This document shows positions 24,626 to 35,731 of a stretch of 64,000 bases of DNA, piece by piece. The notes beneath the pieces are model-generated. The model made no database searches. It saw only the letters and a program-made list of their open reading frames with translations, and was not told where the DNA came from. The stretch's first letter is position 1. The number at the start of each line of letters is the position of its first letter. The translations under genes and the position numbers were made by a program. Source of the DNA: Ailanthus altissimus. Its lineage: Eukaryota; Streptophyta; Magnoliopsida; Sapindales; Simaroubaceae. The DNA lies in assembly GCA_946807835.1 (NCBI GenBank), contig OX327711.1, forward strand, positions 19,875,501-19,939,500, in the 5' to 3' direction.

Positions 24626-25894
24626 TTTAAAGTAATTTGACTTATAATACAGAAAAACATATTTTATAGGTTGTATTGAAGTCAAAGAGAATTATTTTTA
24701 ATAGAATTAAGGATAAAATTATCAAAATATAGAAATAATAACTATTTAACAGGTATATAAAAAAATTAAGGGGGGTGATGGCGGTTTTTCATAAATAAAT
24801 CCCCAACTCCCTAACAAGACAGTTTTGGTTATTTTTGAAATTATATATAAATTTTTTATATTTAAAAAAAATTAAAGAAAAATAATTAGTAATCTTCCTA
24901 AAAATAAAGATAACATTCCTTGGCCAACCAATACAATCTAAAACCCTCAATCACTCTTAGATTAACACGATTATTAAAACACAAAAAAAAAAAAAAAATT
25001 AGTATATGCATGTGGAATCTAATTGTAAAGAAGAATATATAAAACAGAAAAAATTGAGACTGTATGTGTTAAGTCTCCTGATAATAACTCCAAGTAATAA
25101 TTCAAGTATTAACGAACATGGCAAGTAGATTGATCAAAAAATTTAGTTTTTATAACTTATAAAATTATATTTAGACTCTATTATCGGTGGCTTTTATTGT
25201 ACTTTATAGAGTTTTATAACCACCACTATTTTATTTCTTGCATTTAATCACCTAGTTTGTTATGTGTATGACCATATTATTATTAGGAACCTTATAGGAG
25301 GCTCTAAACCTTTTATCTCTAAGTTTGATGGAGGAAGTGCAATGGAAAGAAGAAAAAAAGGACACAAGTTCTTTAAAGAGAATTTTATTATTATTATTAT
25401 TATTATTATAACAATAACAAATAATAAATAATAAATAATAAATTAGGGTTTTTAATACCCTTAATTATTTTAAATAAAGTTGGTTTGGAGTGATTAGAAA
25501 TGGATATATGACATAATTAAATAATTTTAATGAAAATAAAGAAAATACTTTTAAAAAAGAATTTAAAGCTCACTTGTTTAGATAATAAAAATCTTTAAAA
25601 AAAATCTAAAAATAGAAAATTAATTTTGACCAAACTTTAACTATTACGGTTTAAATGCCTAAATAACATAATTTGAAAATTATTGAGATTGGATGTCTTA
25701 TTACTCCAGTATGAGCTTGCATTGTACAGCTTGCCAAAAGCTTCAAATTGGTATATCATATACACAAATCTGACATTATATATCCAAATTATGATCTCTA
25801 AGAGTTTAGGGGCTTGCTTCATGTCATACATCCAAAATATCTAATAATCTTTCATGCTAATATTATTTTTATAGTCAATCTCTACCGCAATTTA
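24626..25894. other. AT-rich intergenic DNA
   Basis: No gene seen. Contains an (ATT)n microsatellite at about 25386-25409 followed by aat-rich repeats to 25442. Confidence 0.6.
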
Positions 25895-26090
25895 TAATAA
25901 TGTTATATTTTTTAAATAATATTTTAAATTTTATATTTTAAATTAAGATATCAAGTAATTATTGAATGATAAAATTGTATAAATTTTAAAATTACCTATT
26001 ACATAATTTTTACTAATTAATAATTATTTAATATATTATTTAATATGAATAAATTTAAAATACTATTTGAGAAGTGTAATATTATTCATA
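25895..26090. repeat. MITE-like element, copy 2
   Basis: Starts ataatgttatattttttaaa and ends with the near complement aagtgtaatattattcat; about 195 bp, AT-rich. Same family as 2571-2765 and 34846-35031. Confidence 0.6.
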
Positions 26091-26293
26091 GCAAAATTTT
26101 AAAATATTAATTAATTAGAGATATATAATTATAACATACTAATTGCTTCTTTACAAATAAATATTTGCCCTCTCTTCTTAACAAATTGTTTAAAAAAAAT
26201 TTGTCATACAAGAGATTCGAAATATAATGTTTATGTATAAGAAAATAAAAAACAATAACAAAAATTTTAGAATGAAAGATAAATTATGAGAGT

Positions 26294-27763
26294 CACTATA
26301 CAAAAGATATCATTTTGCGATAGCGTAGTTACTTAGCCGTGGCAAAAGGGTTTATCTAGAGAATTTTTTTTTTTGTATTTTATATTTTTAATTTTTTTAA
26401 TATATTAAAAAATAAATATATTAATCAATAAATTATAACATCTATAACATATTATAATAACATTCATAACATATTAAAATATTCATAATGTATTTTTGAT
26501 CAAGTTTATAACAATTTTATATTTTTTAACTTCTAATCAATATTTGTATGTTAACGGTGTGTATTGAAAGTATTTTGAATTTATAAATAAAATATTTATA
26601 TTTTAGAAATAACTTTATAAGTAATAAATTAATATTAAATTAAATATTATTACTAATAGAGGTGAATCTCATGATTATTAAAAACTCAGAATTAAGGTTA
26701 GGGTGTGGGAAGCAATTAAATTCGAAAATAGTAAAAGCATAAATGAATGTACACAGTCCTTCCGCTGCTTTTGACAAAAAAACTCAAAGCCTGCTGAACA
26801 GGGTTCAATGGCTCCTAGCAACAAAGATAGGAGAACTTAATACCATTATACTTTTGCAATCAAAAACCAATCGTAAAAAAAAACAAAAATAAAATTGAAT
26901 CGTGCTAGACCTAAAAAAATTTAACAATCATAATGAAGTTAAATGAAAACAAAAATTACTAAAATTAGTACGGAGAAAGCCAAATGGAAATTAATGAGAT
27001 ATTAAGAATTAATAAACAACAAAGAGAGATCGAGCTATATCTAAATCAAAAACAATATCGATCTTAAGAATCGAAATAAGAACGATATTAAAAATAGCTT
27101 CATAATAATTAACCAATAAAGAGAGTTTGAGAACGATTAGGTTAATGATTTTTAGTATAAATGATTCAATTTTTGATAATTTTTTAATCTTTTCGACCTT
27201 AATTTCAAATAACAGCAACACACCTTTTTTTTTTTATCAAAGAATCATACGAATATTAAAAATCACCGAAATAATGTTTAAACCCAACGATTCAAAGTAA
27301 AGATAAAAGATCTTGAAACAAAGAAAAATAATGTTTAAACCCAATGATTCAAAGTAAAGATAAAAGATCTTGAAACAAAGAAATGTTATTTTCAATTGTC
27401 TCTATAATTATATTAGAATGAATAATCAAAAAATTAATTGAAACGAGACAAATAAAAAAGAAGATTCAGGACTACTTAAAAAATAAAATATTTAAAGATT
27501 TTTTTTTTAATTATTTTAAAATTATCCAACCTGAGTTACGAAAGTATGAATGCTTTTTTGTTTTTCTTTTATGATTGCTAAATGTCGTGATTTGGTGTTT
27601 GAGAACATACAAAGAGACTACAAAGACGAGCAACAGAGGCTATTTTTTTATTTTACCAATTTTTTGTAAGCTAAATGGTGTTGTCTATTTTCAGTCTTAT
27701 ACGATGGCTAAAAAACCGTTGCAAAATCCGATGTAAATGGACTTCTTCTTTTTTTTGGTAGTG
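26294..27763. mobile_element. Non-autonomous CACTA-type DNA transposon
   Basis: 1,470 bp. The left end reads CACTATACAAAAGATATC; the right end, read on the - strand, CACTACCAAAAAAAAGAAG. Subterminal blocks on both sides carry the gcgatag/ccgtggcaaa and gatggc/ccgttgcaaa motifs typical of CACTA ends. The 3-bp AGT occurs immediately outside both ends (26291-26293 and 27764-27766), the target-site length of this superfamily. No transposase frame inside, so it depends on a partner. Confidence 0.8.
27270..27383. repeat. Tandem duplication, 2 x 57 bp
   Basis: Units start aataatgtttaaacccaa at 27270 and 27327 and differ by about one base. Lies within the CACTA element. Confidence 0.95.
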
Positions 27764-27766
27764 AGT

Positions 27767-29304
27767 GCTTGGAGCCGTTTGCACTCTAATAAGCTTGATA
27801 TTCAATCTGGCCATAAACATGAAAAATGGAGGCTGTTGTCTGTGATGTTCAGCAAAGCCAGAGTCTAGAGGATTAAAATGATGAAAATAGAGTGACACTA
27901 ACGATGCGAAGAGAAAGCTGTAGAAATAGAATATGATGGTGTGTCATTACAAGCTTACAGAGCTTAGACCAGTCCACAATTTTGAATCAGATATTCTAGT
28001 ACACCGTCTGCTTATATTAATCTTCTTCAAATGAAATGGAAATAAAATAATGGTCAAGTTTATGGCTGTCAAATCACTTTTGAAATTTATATAACTTAAA
28101 AGAGGTAACTTTATACAATTAAATCTAAAAAGCTTTTGCAGTAATAAAACATCACTTGAGCTACACAAAACTTTTGTGAAAGAGACAACCCAACTTGAGC
28201 CGAACACGAACGAATCTTAAAAAAGATTAGGCTTTGTAAATAGTAAGAGTTGATAATTGGGTCGTATTCCAACAATCCAGCCCACTCTTGCTCCGATCAA
28301 ACCACTTTTTAGTTCAAGTTCTTAATCAACCCAACCCGTGCGGTCTCGAGCTTTTCCCTCGGACATTAATCTGAAATATTGGAACTGAAGAGAATGTTCA
28401 CATTCTCGCATGTCTTAGGATTTAACTAGACATACAAAAAAAAATACTATCTGGGCTTAGCACCTATCTAGGCTAGTCGGTTAGATTGTATATTTTCAAT
28501 CTAAAACCCAATTTTTCAATAATTGATATTCGAGTCTGATCCTAGTAGTGAAAATGTGGCATAATTCATTGTGTCAAAACTAAAGCGTCGATGTTACTTT
28601 CCGCTTGGTGAATGATTCATTTGAGGGAAATTGTTGAATGAATTGTTCCTACATTAATTTAAAAAATATAAACTATTGAGGTTTGTGAATAAAAGGAACA
28701 CTTTACTTAATGGATTAATATTTTGAGTTAATGACAAATACTTAATGATGAATAAGGATCGTCAATACACTTTACATCTAATCACTCAAATTATGAAGAG
28801 TTAGTATTTAATCCATGAAATTTCTCATTCCTATTCAAATCTTTAAAAAAAAAAGTTAGATACAAATAATTAAAATATATATATATATAAATAAAAAATG
28901 AAAAGAATTTTCGCGATAGTAATTTAACAGGGAAAAAAAAATTCAATTGCTCATCATAATCTCAATTTAAATTTCATTAAATTTGGCCTAATTGCTTGAA
29001 GAAGACAATATCAATTTAAAAAATAAACAAGGAAATATATATTTGAACAATTAAGGTTTTAGAAAAATGACATATAAACTTTAATAGTCTCAAAATTTTT
29101 ATTTACATCCCTATCAAGTAATGGAGTTCATTAACTTTAATAGTATAAATTATAAAAATAAAATTCACGCCGTTTATGTTTATGTATGGCATAAACTTTT
29201 GATTTCGTAGTTAAAGACCACGCACTTAAAAAATTTGTATGAACCTTTGACCTCATAATCAAATACCATGTACTTTAATTAATATATTATTTTCAAGGGT
29301 GCGT
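27767..29304. other. AT-rich intergenic DNA
   Basis: No gene, RNA or bounded repeat recognised. A short (AT)n run occurs near 28877. Confidence 0.6.
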
Positions 29305-29755
29305 GTTAATGATTAAAAAAATACCAATGAAAGGGTTTGATGTCTGAATATTCATATAATAAGTACGAGTATTCATCATTGAGTTACTATAAATTTTATA
29401 ATATAATATTAAAATAAAATATAAAAAAGTGGAATGATAAGGCCCTAGCCACCACCTCTTACTACTGGTCACCGCCTGCTAATCACCACTTGCCTTTGTT
29501 GGACGATGATCAATGACAGCGATCGATAAATATCAACGATGCCAAACAGTGGTGGTTGGTGATGGCTGGCAGCGAGCAGTCGGTGGTGACTAGTAGCGGT
29601 GAGCGGTGGTTAGGATTTTATTGTTTTACCTTTTTGTATTTTTTATTTTAATATTATATCATAAATTTTATTGTAACTTAATAATGAGTACTCTTACTTG
29701 TCATATGAGTGACTAGGATTAAGACTCTATCAATGACACTTTTAAAATTATTTAA
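29305..29755. mobile_element. Fold-back (long inverted repeat) element
   Basis: Two arms of about 180 bp are imperfect reverse complements: for example ctataaattttataatataa at about 29388 faces ttataatatcat-type sequence at about 29650, and the GC-rich inner parts ccctagccaccacc (about 29446) and ggtggttagga (about 29605) pair. The core is markedly GC-rich for this region. No coding capacity; ends are approximate and no clear target duplication was found. Confidence 0.65.
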
Positions 29756-30020
29756 AAAATTATTAATATGTAATCTTAAAAATAATATATTAAAATTCAA
29801 ACCATATTAATGGCATTTTTAAAATCATTTAAAAATTTCTAACTGGTAATCTTGAGGATAATATGTTAATAAAATTCGTAAATTTGCCCATAAATAATTT
29901 GATTATTTTGTCTTGAGGATAATATAGCAGGGTTCAAACTCAATGACATTTTAAAATTATTTTTAAAATGTTAACATGCGATATGAAAGATAACATATTA
30001 ATAAATTTTGTAGATTTATG
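29725..30020. repeat. Degenerate tandem repeat, about three units
   Basis: The block caatgacattttaaaatta followed by a ggataatatattaa-like stretch recurs from about 29727, 29812 and 29940, with units of about 85-130 bp. Diverged and AT-rich; it overlaps the right end of the fold-back element. Confidence 0.5.
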
Positions 30021-33000
30021 CATAAATATAATGTTGAAAATTTCTTAATTTATTAAAGTATGTGGCCTTTAATCAATAAGTAAAAGGTTCAAACTTTTTT
30101 TCCCCTCTAATTTAATTGAATTTTAACTGTTTTTCTATTAAAATGGAGACAAAAATTGTATTTTCTTTTTCTTTTTTCATTAAAGCTAACTACTTGACAG
30201 AGTTGTAAGTTAAAAATTTTAAATTATTATCTTTCTTAAAATCTTAAGATTAAATGATTTTTCTTTATAAAAAAAATTATTATTTGAACCATAATTGTCA
30301 TAATTTATTTTGTTAAATTTAGGGTTTGAATATTTATGAATATCTCTATTTTTCTTTTTCTTTTTTAAATTTTGTTTAAGAAGAGTTTTTCCAAAAAAAT
30401 AAATAAATTTAAAGAGGAAAGTGAAACTCAATACCTCATTGTTAATTGAAAAAATATAATTACCGCAAAATTATGCAAATTATGTTTATGACTATAATAT
30501 CTCTCTTTTAATTTCTTAAAAAATTTCTCTCAACTAAAAATAATTCGATGGTTTAAGAATTTACAATATATCTTTTAAGTCCTAAGTTCCATTCCTCCCT
30601 CTCCTGTATATGACCAAAAAAAAAAATCCTCTCATAATATAAGTAAATTAGACCTTTATATAAGTTCAAAATTGTCTTGTCCGAATGGATTCCAACGTAC
30701 TTTCAACTAAAAATGTAAATGCAAAAGAGGTCCGGTGGCCCGTGGCTGACCAGCCAGTCTAGACAATGAATGAATCATACGATATAGAATAGGCCATTAG
30801 CTCCTATCCGTTTGCAGAAATGTAAGGAGCTTCGATAAGCGAGCCCCTTGCTCACTGCATATATTCTTTGAGTGTGGCTGTTGCTAAAACATCAGATCAA
30901 ACTCTCTCTTCTCTTTTCTCTTCCTCATATTCGAGCTGCTGCTGAGCGTGCACTACATCCTAACAAAACCATCGCTATTCCCCTAGAATCTTATTCACTA
31001 TTCAGCAGCACACTCTCAGAACTCAGTTTGATTTGATGACCACCTAATGATAAACACCCGAGCCAGTTTTTTTTACCATGACCCCCCAAAACTGCAACCA
31101 CCAGAAACAACAAATAAATAATCACCGACTCTTTATCTCGTGGGTCAAAATAACAACAGTGAAATATGGAGATATGTTGTCAAAATCAAGTGGGCAAAGA
31201 ACTCTTTTCACCCAGTCCCGATTCCTGCCTTCCATTGTCAAAAGGCTCCTCTTGATCCTGCCCTAAGATAAATAAAGTGACCGAAAGTAAATGTTGAACC
31301 CCCACCAAAAATATGCTTTAAAAAATTGGCTCCGATTAGCTTTTTGCACGACCTTTTTTTTAGAAACGTTGCCCTATATGTGTCTAAGTTAAATATATAT
31401 TAGTAGATTAACTCTTCCTTGAGATAAAGAATGATACTAAGCTTGATTTCAGGGGTTCATCATCAAACTTTAGCTTTGAAAATTGAATATTAATAGCGTC
31501 ATCGTGACATGCTTAACTTACTATTAACTTGGTGAGAAAATCTAACCATTGGGCCGACAATTTTAATACGGATTATATGAGATAGTACCATTGCAACTAC
31601 GAAAACAGAATGTGAAATTGGATCCTAAATTTTGACATGTATATGAACATTGACATGCATAAGAGCTTCACAAGACAAGATGGAACTATGCATATAATCA
31701 TTTGATCTTCCTCCTTGTGCATCATATGGTATATGCCAAACAATAACAGTACATGCATGAGAGCTTTCAAGTCATTGCGCGTTTGAAAACAGCCATGATG
31801 GCCCAAAATTGCATGCCACCCCATTGCCCCTCAGGCTTGAAAGCATGAAGACTCCAATTTTGATGATTTAAAAAATGTTTCTCATCCCATAATCATAATC
31901 ATCATCTCAATATCTTAATTTGGTAGCTAAGCTACATTAGCTCCCTTAAACAAAACTTACCCTCTCAACTGCTCTTTTTTTCAAACTTTGACCCTACTAA
32001 TTTTTCTTCTTTTTTATTGTAGTCCTCCCACTCCCAACCACTTTTAGGAAACCATTTGTTTTTCCATGAGAATTTTCTTTACCGTTTAAAATTCTCGTGT
32101 TAATATTATAATTTCCTGGCTAAGTAGACGAATTGTTTAAAATTGGAGGCATTCACTAAATGCGGTAATCTTCATGCCAAACTCTTAGGTGGCATATATT
32201 GAATGGAAACAAGACGTTTTCCCAGTGGGCTTTAATAAATGTTGGCACCTAGTTGCTATTGAACCACAATGTTAGCAACCTTAGATCGTCCCGTACGTTT
32301 CATTTCATTACGCAACAGTGAAATTGTCCTGCTTTTGATTTTTAGATTATCTCACTTAGTTTATGATCCATAGAGTGGACAAGCCATCTTTAAACCACTC
32401 TCCTAGTTGAAATTTTCGATACATCTCGTGGTTGTCACGTTAACCATAAGTTTTATAATTCATACGTAATTAATTTTTTTTTTAAGTGATACGTAATTAA
32501 ATCTACAATCTAAACTTCAAATTCATATTGTTAAGCTAAATATACAAATCTATATAGATTCAATGTAGGCTCTCTCTTTATTATAGAAAATATAAGAAGA
32601 ATTCTATATATATTAATTTAATTTTGGGATCACAAACTGTTTTTATGTATTAGTCTAAATTATAATCTTATAACTCATAATACAGCTAATATTATATTTT
32701 TACATAATAATTCACATTGATATCTCTAAACTTAGATAGCACAAATACATCATAAAAAAAAAAATTAAATGTAATATTATAAATAACTTTATAATATTAT
32801 ATGAGTATGTTTGTTGATATACTTCAGACATTTATCGAGATGCTTCACAAAGATAAAATAAAATTTTTGTGGCCCATCCAAATTTATTTATCCAATAAAG
32901 TCTCGAAATAGAACATTTCCTAAAAAATATATCTATTTCTATTATGGATGAAAAAATCTAACTCTCACACAAGAACAATTTAATCTCACAAAAAAGAATG

Positions 33001-33129
33001 CTACCTCACAATGAAAAAAAAATGCATAGAAGGATTATTATATAAAGAACTACTTTAAGGTAAATTATAAAAATACTCATACACTACATCATAGTCAAGT
33101 ACACCAAAAACTTAGCCAACTACGGCACC
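30021..33129. other. Intergenic DNA, no convincing gene
   Basis: Mostly AT-rich. 30889-31280 is less AT-rich, with ct-rich runs resembling a 5' UTR and a 62-codon frame at 31078-31266 that matches no family I know. It might be the end of an unrecognised transcript, but nothing supports a protein. Confidence 0.5.
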
Positions 33130-33660
33130 GAACAATCAAACAAACAACCGTAATATGTAACTTCGAGAGATGGTCGGTGGTGAAGCCTGGTGGCCTAAAC
33201 AATAGCTATAGGTTTGAAACCAAAGAGGAGGGGCACGACAAAAATAGAAGGCTCAAAGGTGGTTGGTCGATTTGGCAACGTCTTAAGACCAAAAACTTTT
33301 ACAAAACGGCATCCACGGCGAAAATGTCGTGCTGTAATGCCATCATGTGGGGGGGACAGTGAGGGAAAAGTGATGTTGGCCGAATCCAAGTAAGTGTCGG
33401 TGGATGAGTAGCCCCGGAACTGGAGGAGGTTGGCTTTTGCATGGTAGCGACGATGGACTATCTGATTGCCAGGAGACACGACGGCGAGGAGGCGTACACC
33501 AGTGCTTCGACCTTGCGTTATGGCTTGACGATGGTGTGGATTCTCGACCAAATGTTAACGAGGGACCATCAGAGGGAAGGGAGAGAGAGAGAGACTGAAG
33601 AAGACAGTAAAAACAAAGCTAAAACAAACAGAAAAACCGAAAAATAAATTAAGATAGATG
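33130..33660. other. GC-rich island of unknown nature
   Basis: About 500 bp with much higher GC than its surroundings and several overlapping short open frames on both strands, as expected from composition alone. It ends in a gagagaga run near 33580. Could be part of a transposable element with a captured fragment; I cannot place it. Confidence 0.4.
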
Positions 33661-34259
33661 GAAAACCTAAGCTAATAGTGGTGAGGAGCCGTTGGAAATG
33701 AGACATGAGCTCTCTTTTGGGTGAGAAATGCATCTTGAAATATTTGACGACCGATAAGAATTAAGAGTGTTTTTGATTTTTTTAAAGTGTTCTTTTTTAA
33801 TTTTCATCTTTGTTTTCGTTTTTCTCAAATATATCACTTAAATAAACTATTATTTAAGATAACTCATAATATATAATAATTATTATTAATATGTGAGCCT
33901 ACATAAATAAATAATAAATCTTAACATTAAATACACATCACTTGTTTTTTTCATAAATGAAATAATAAAATGTAATATCAAATAAACATCACTTTTTTTT
34001 ATTTATTATATTGAACAAAATTATGGTAGATTTAAGCAAATTTTTATTCTTAAGTGCGGAGTCAAAAAGAGAAAATCTAATGTAAGAAGTTTTTTTTAGA
34101 GCATATATATTTTTTGTTATTGGTTTTTAACATCTATATACTAATTATAATACTCATTATTACAGATTTGTTTTTCTTGTATATAAACTTTGTAACCGGT
34201 ATTACATTAGGATTATATTACTGATATTACATCAATTAAACTACACTATTAATATTATA
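33661..34259. other. AT-rich intergenic DNA
   Basis: No gene or bounded repeat recognised. Confidence 0.55.
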
Positions 34260-34700
34260 TCAGACTATACTACCATAATCATCATGAACAATACTTATAA
34301 TTTTGAGTACATCCTATTCGGACTATAAACTCCCACGAAACAGGAGGAATAATTTTACATATTACATTATACTACATTGTTAAAATCATTAGGAACAATA
34401 TTTACAATTTTAAATACACCTCACCCATACTATAAAGCCTCCAAGAGATGAGAGTAATAAGTTTACTACACTAGTATCCATTAGGGCTCGAACACTTGAT
34501 ATATACCACAAACTCCATTTATGACAGGAGGAATTATTTTTATATGACATTAAACTACATTATCGAAATTATTAAGAATAACACTTACAACTTTAAACAC
34601 ATCTCACATTGACTATAAAGCTCTCACGTCACAAGAGGAATAAATTTACTACTATAAGATTCATCGGGGCTTAAATCCTTGATCTATGCCAAAAAGATGC
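34260..34700. repeat. Degenerate tandem array of 110-190 bp units
   Basis: Three diverged units, each with an acaatacttataattttgag-like block, an actataaa-ctc-ca block, a gaggaataat block and a ctacatta joint. Starts are near 34265, 34375 and 34556. The second and third also carry gggctcgaacacttgatata-like ends. Confidence 0.6.
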
Positions 34701-34845
34701 ATATAGCTTGATGTTGGTATTAGTGTTCAAGTACCTCGTTGTCACATGTATGTATTATCTACATAAATGAAAACTCAAATTTGACACTTCACTTGTCAAA
34801 ATTAAATTTAGAAACTTGAATTTAGTATTTGATTAATAGGAGTGA

Positions 34846-35031
34846 AATAATGCTATACTTTTTAAATGATATTATAAATTTTTTATAAAAATTATGTGTT
34901 AAATAATTATTAGATAATGAAATAGTGTAATATATGATTTTAAAAGTTATATTATTTTACTAAATTATTTGACACATCAATTCAAAATAAAAAATTTAAA
35001 ATATTATTTAAAAAATATAATATTACTCATA
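34846..35031. repeat. MITE-like element, copy 3
   Basis: Begins aataatgctatactttttaa and ends with the complement aaaaaatataatattactca; about 185 bp. Inner motif aatgaaatagtgtaatat. Same family as the copies at 2571 and 25895. Confidence 0.6.
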
Positions 35032-35731
35032 AAAAATATTAACAAATATTAAAAAATTAAAACTCCGTTATAGCTTAAGAGGAGTCATGCCCCAAGTCTT
35101 TTTTTTTTAATTTCTTTTTTTATTTTATAATATAATCTTAAAATTTTTTAAATTGAACACTAAATTTTTTATATAATTAAATATAATTTTTAACATTAAC
35201 AATAACCGACGGTAAGAAGTATTTTTTTGATTGGATATTCCACTGTTTTGTTAGAAGCAATCTACAGAAAGAAATATGGAAATGGGGTTTTCGAGTGGTC
35301 AAAGACTTGAACAAACTCGTAATTAAATGAGTAACTTTCCAGGCATCATATAGTCCGAAATTCAAATCCTATTATCGTAATTCCACCAACACCAGCGGGG
35401 ACAATATCGGAATCCAGACAGGATGATTGAAGGAAAAAAAAGTAAGAAAAGAAAGCGAATGGAACAGAAAGTGGACAGTAGACACACAGAGAGAAAGAAA
35501 AAAAAAAAAGAAAACAAAAACAGATAGTAAAAGGAAGAGCTGGAATCACATGGGCTTGTTGTCTCTCCCTGGGTCCTCCTCCATTCTCTCAATCGCTTCG
35601 TCACTACCATCGCCATCGCCATGATCATCATCAACATCATCCTCATCCACCGCCACCATTGAAAATTCCTTCAATTTCTTCTCCTATTTTCATTTCTCTC
35701 TCTCACTCTCAATTTCTCTCCGAATCTCTCT
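35032..35731 (+). promoter_or_regulatory. Promoter and 5' UTR region of the SHAGGY-like kinase
   Basis: The last 170 bp before the start codon are ct-rich (cttctccta, ctctctcactctc), a common 5' UTR composition in plants. The tract at about 35500 is a-rich. No TATA box can be assigned with confidence, and the transcription start is unknown. Confidence 0.4.

Noticed and set aside
31078..31266. 62-codon + strand frame after a ct-rich stretch
   Set aside because: The leader looks UTR-like, but the peptide has no known features and no exon continuation was found.
33195..33551. 118-codon - strand frame
   Set aside because: In a GC-rich island with open frames on both strands; no motif, no splice or start context.
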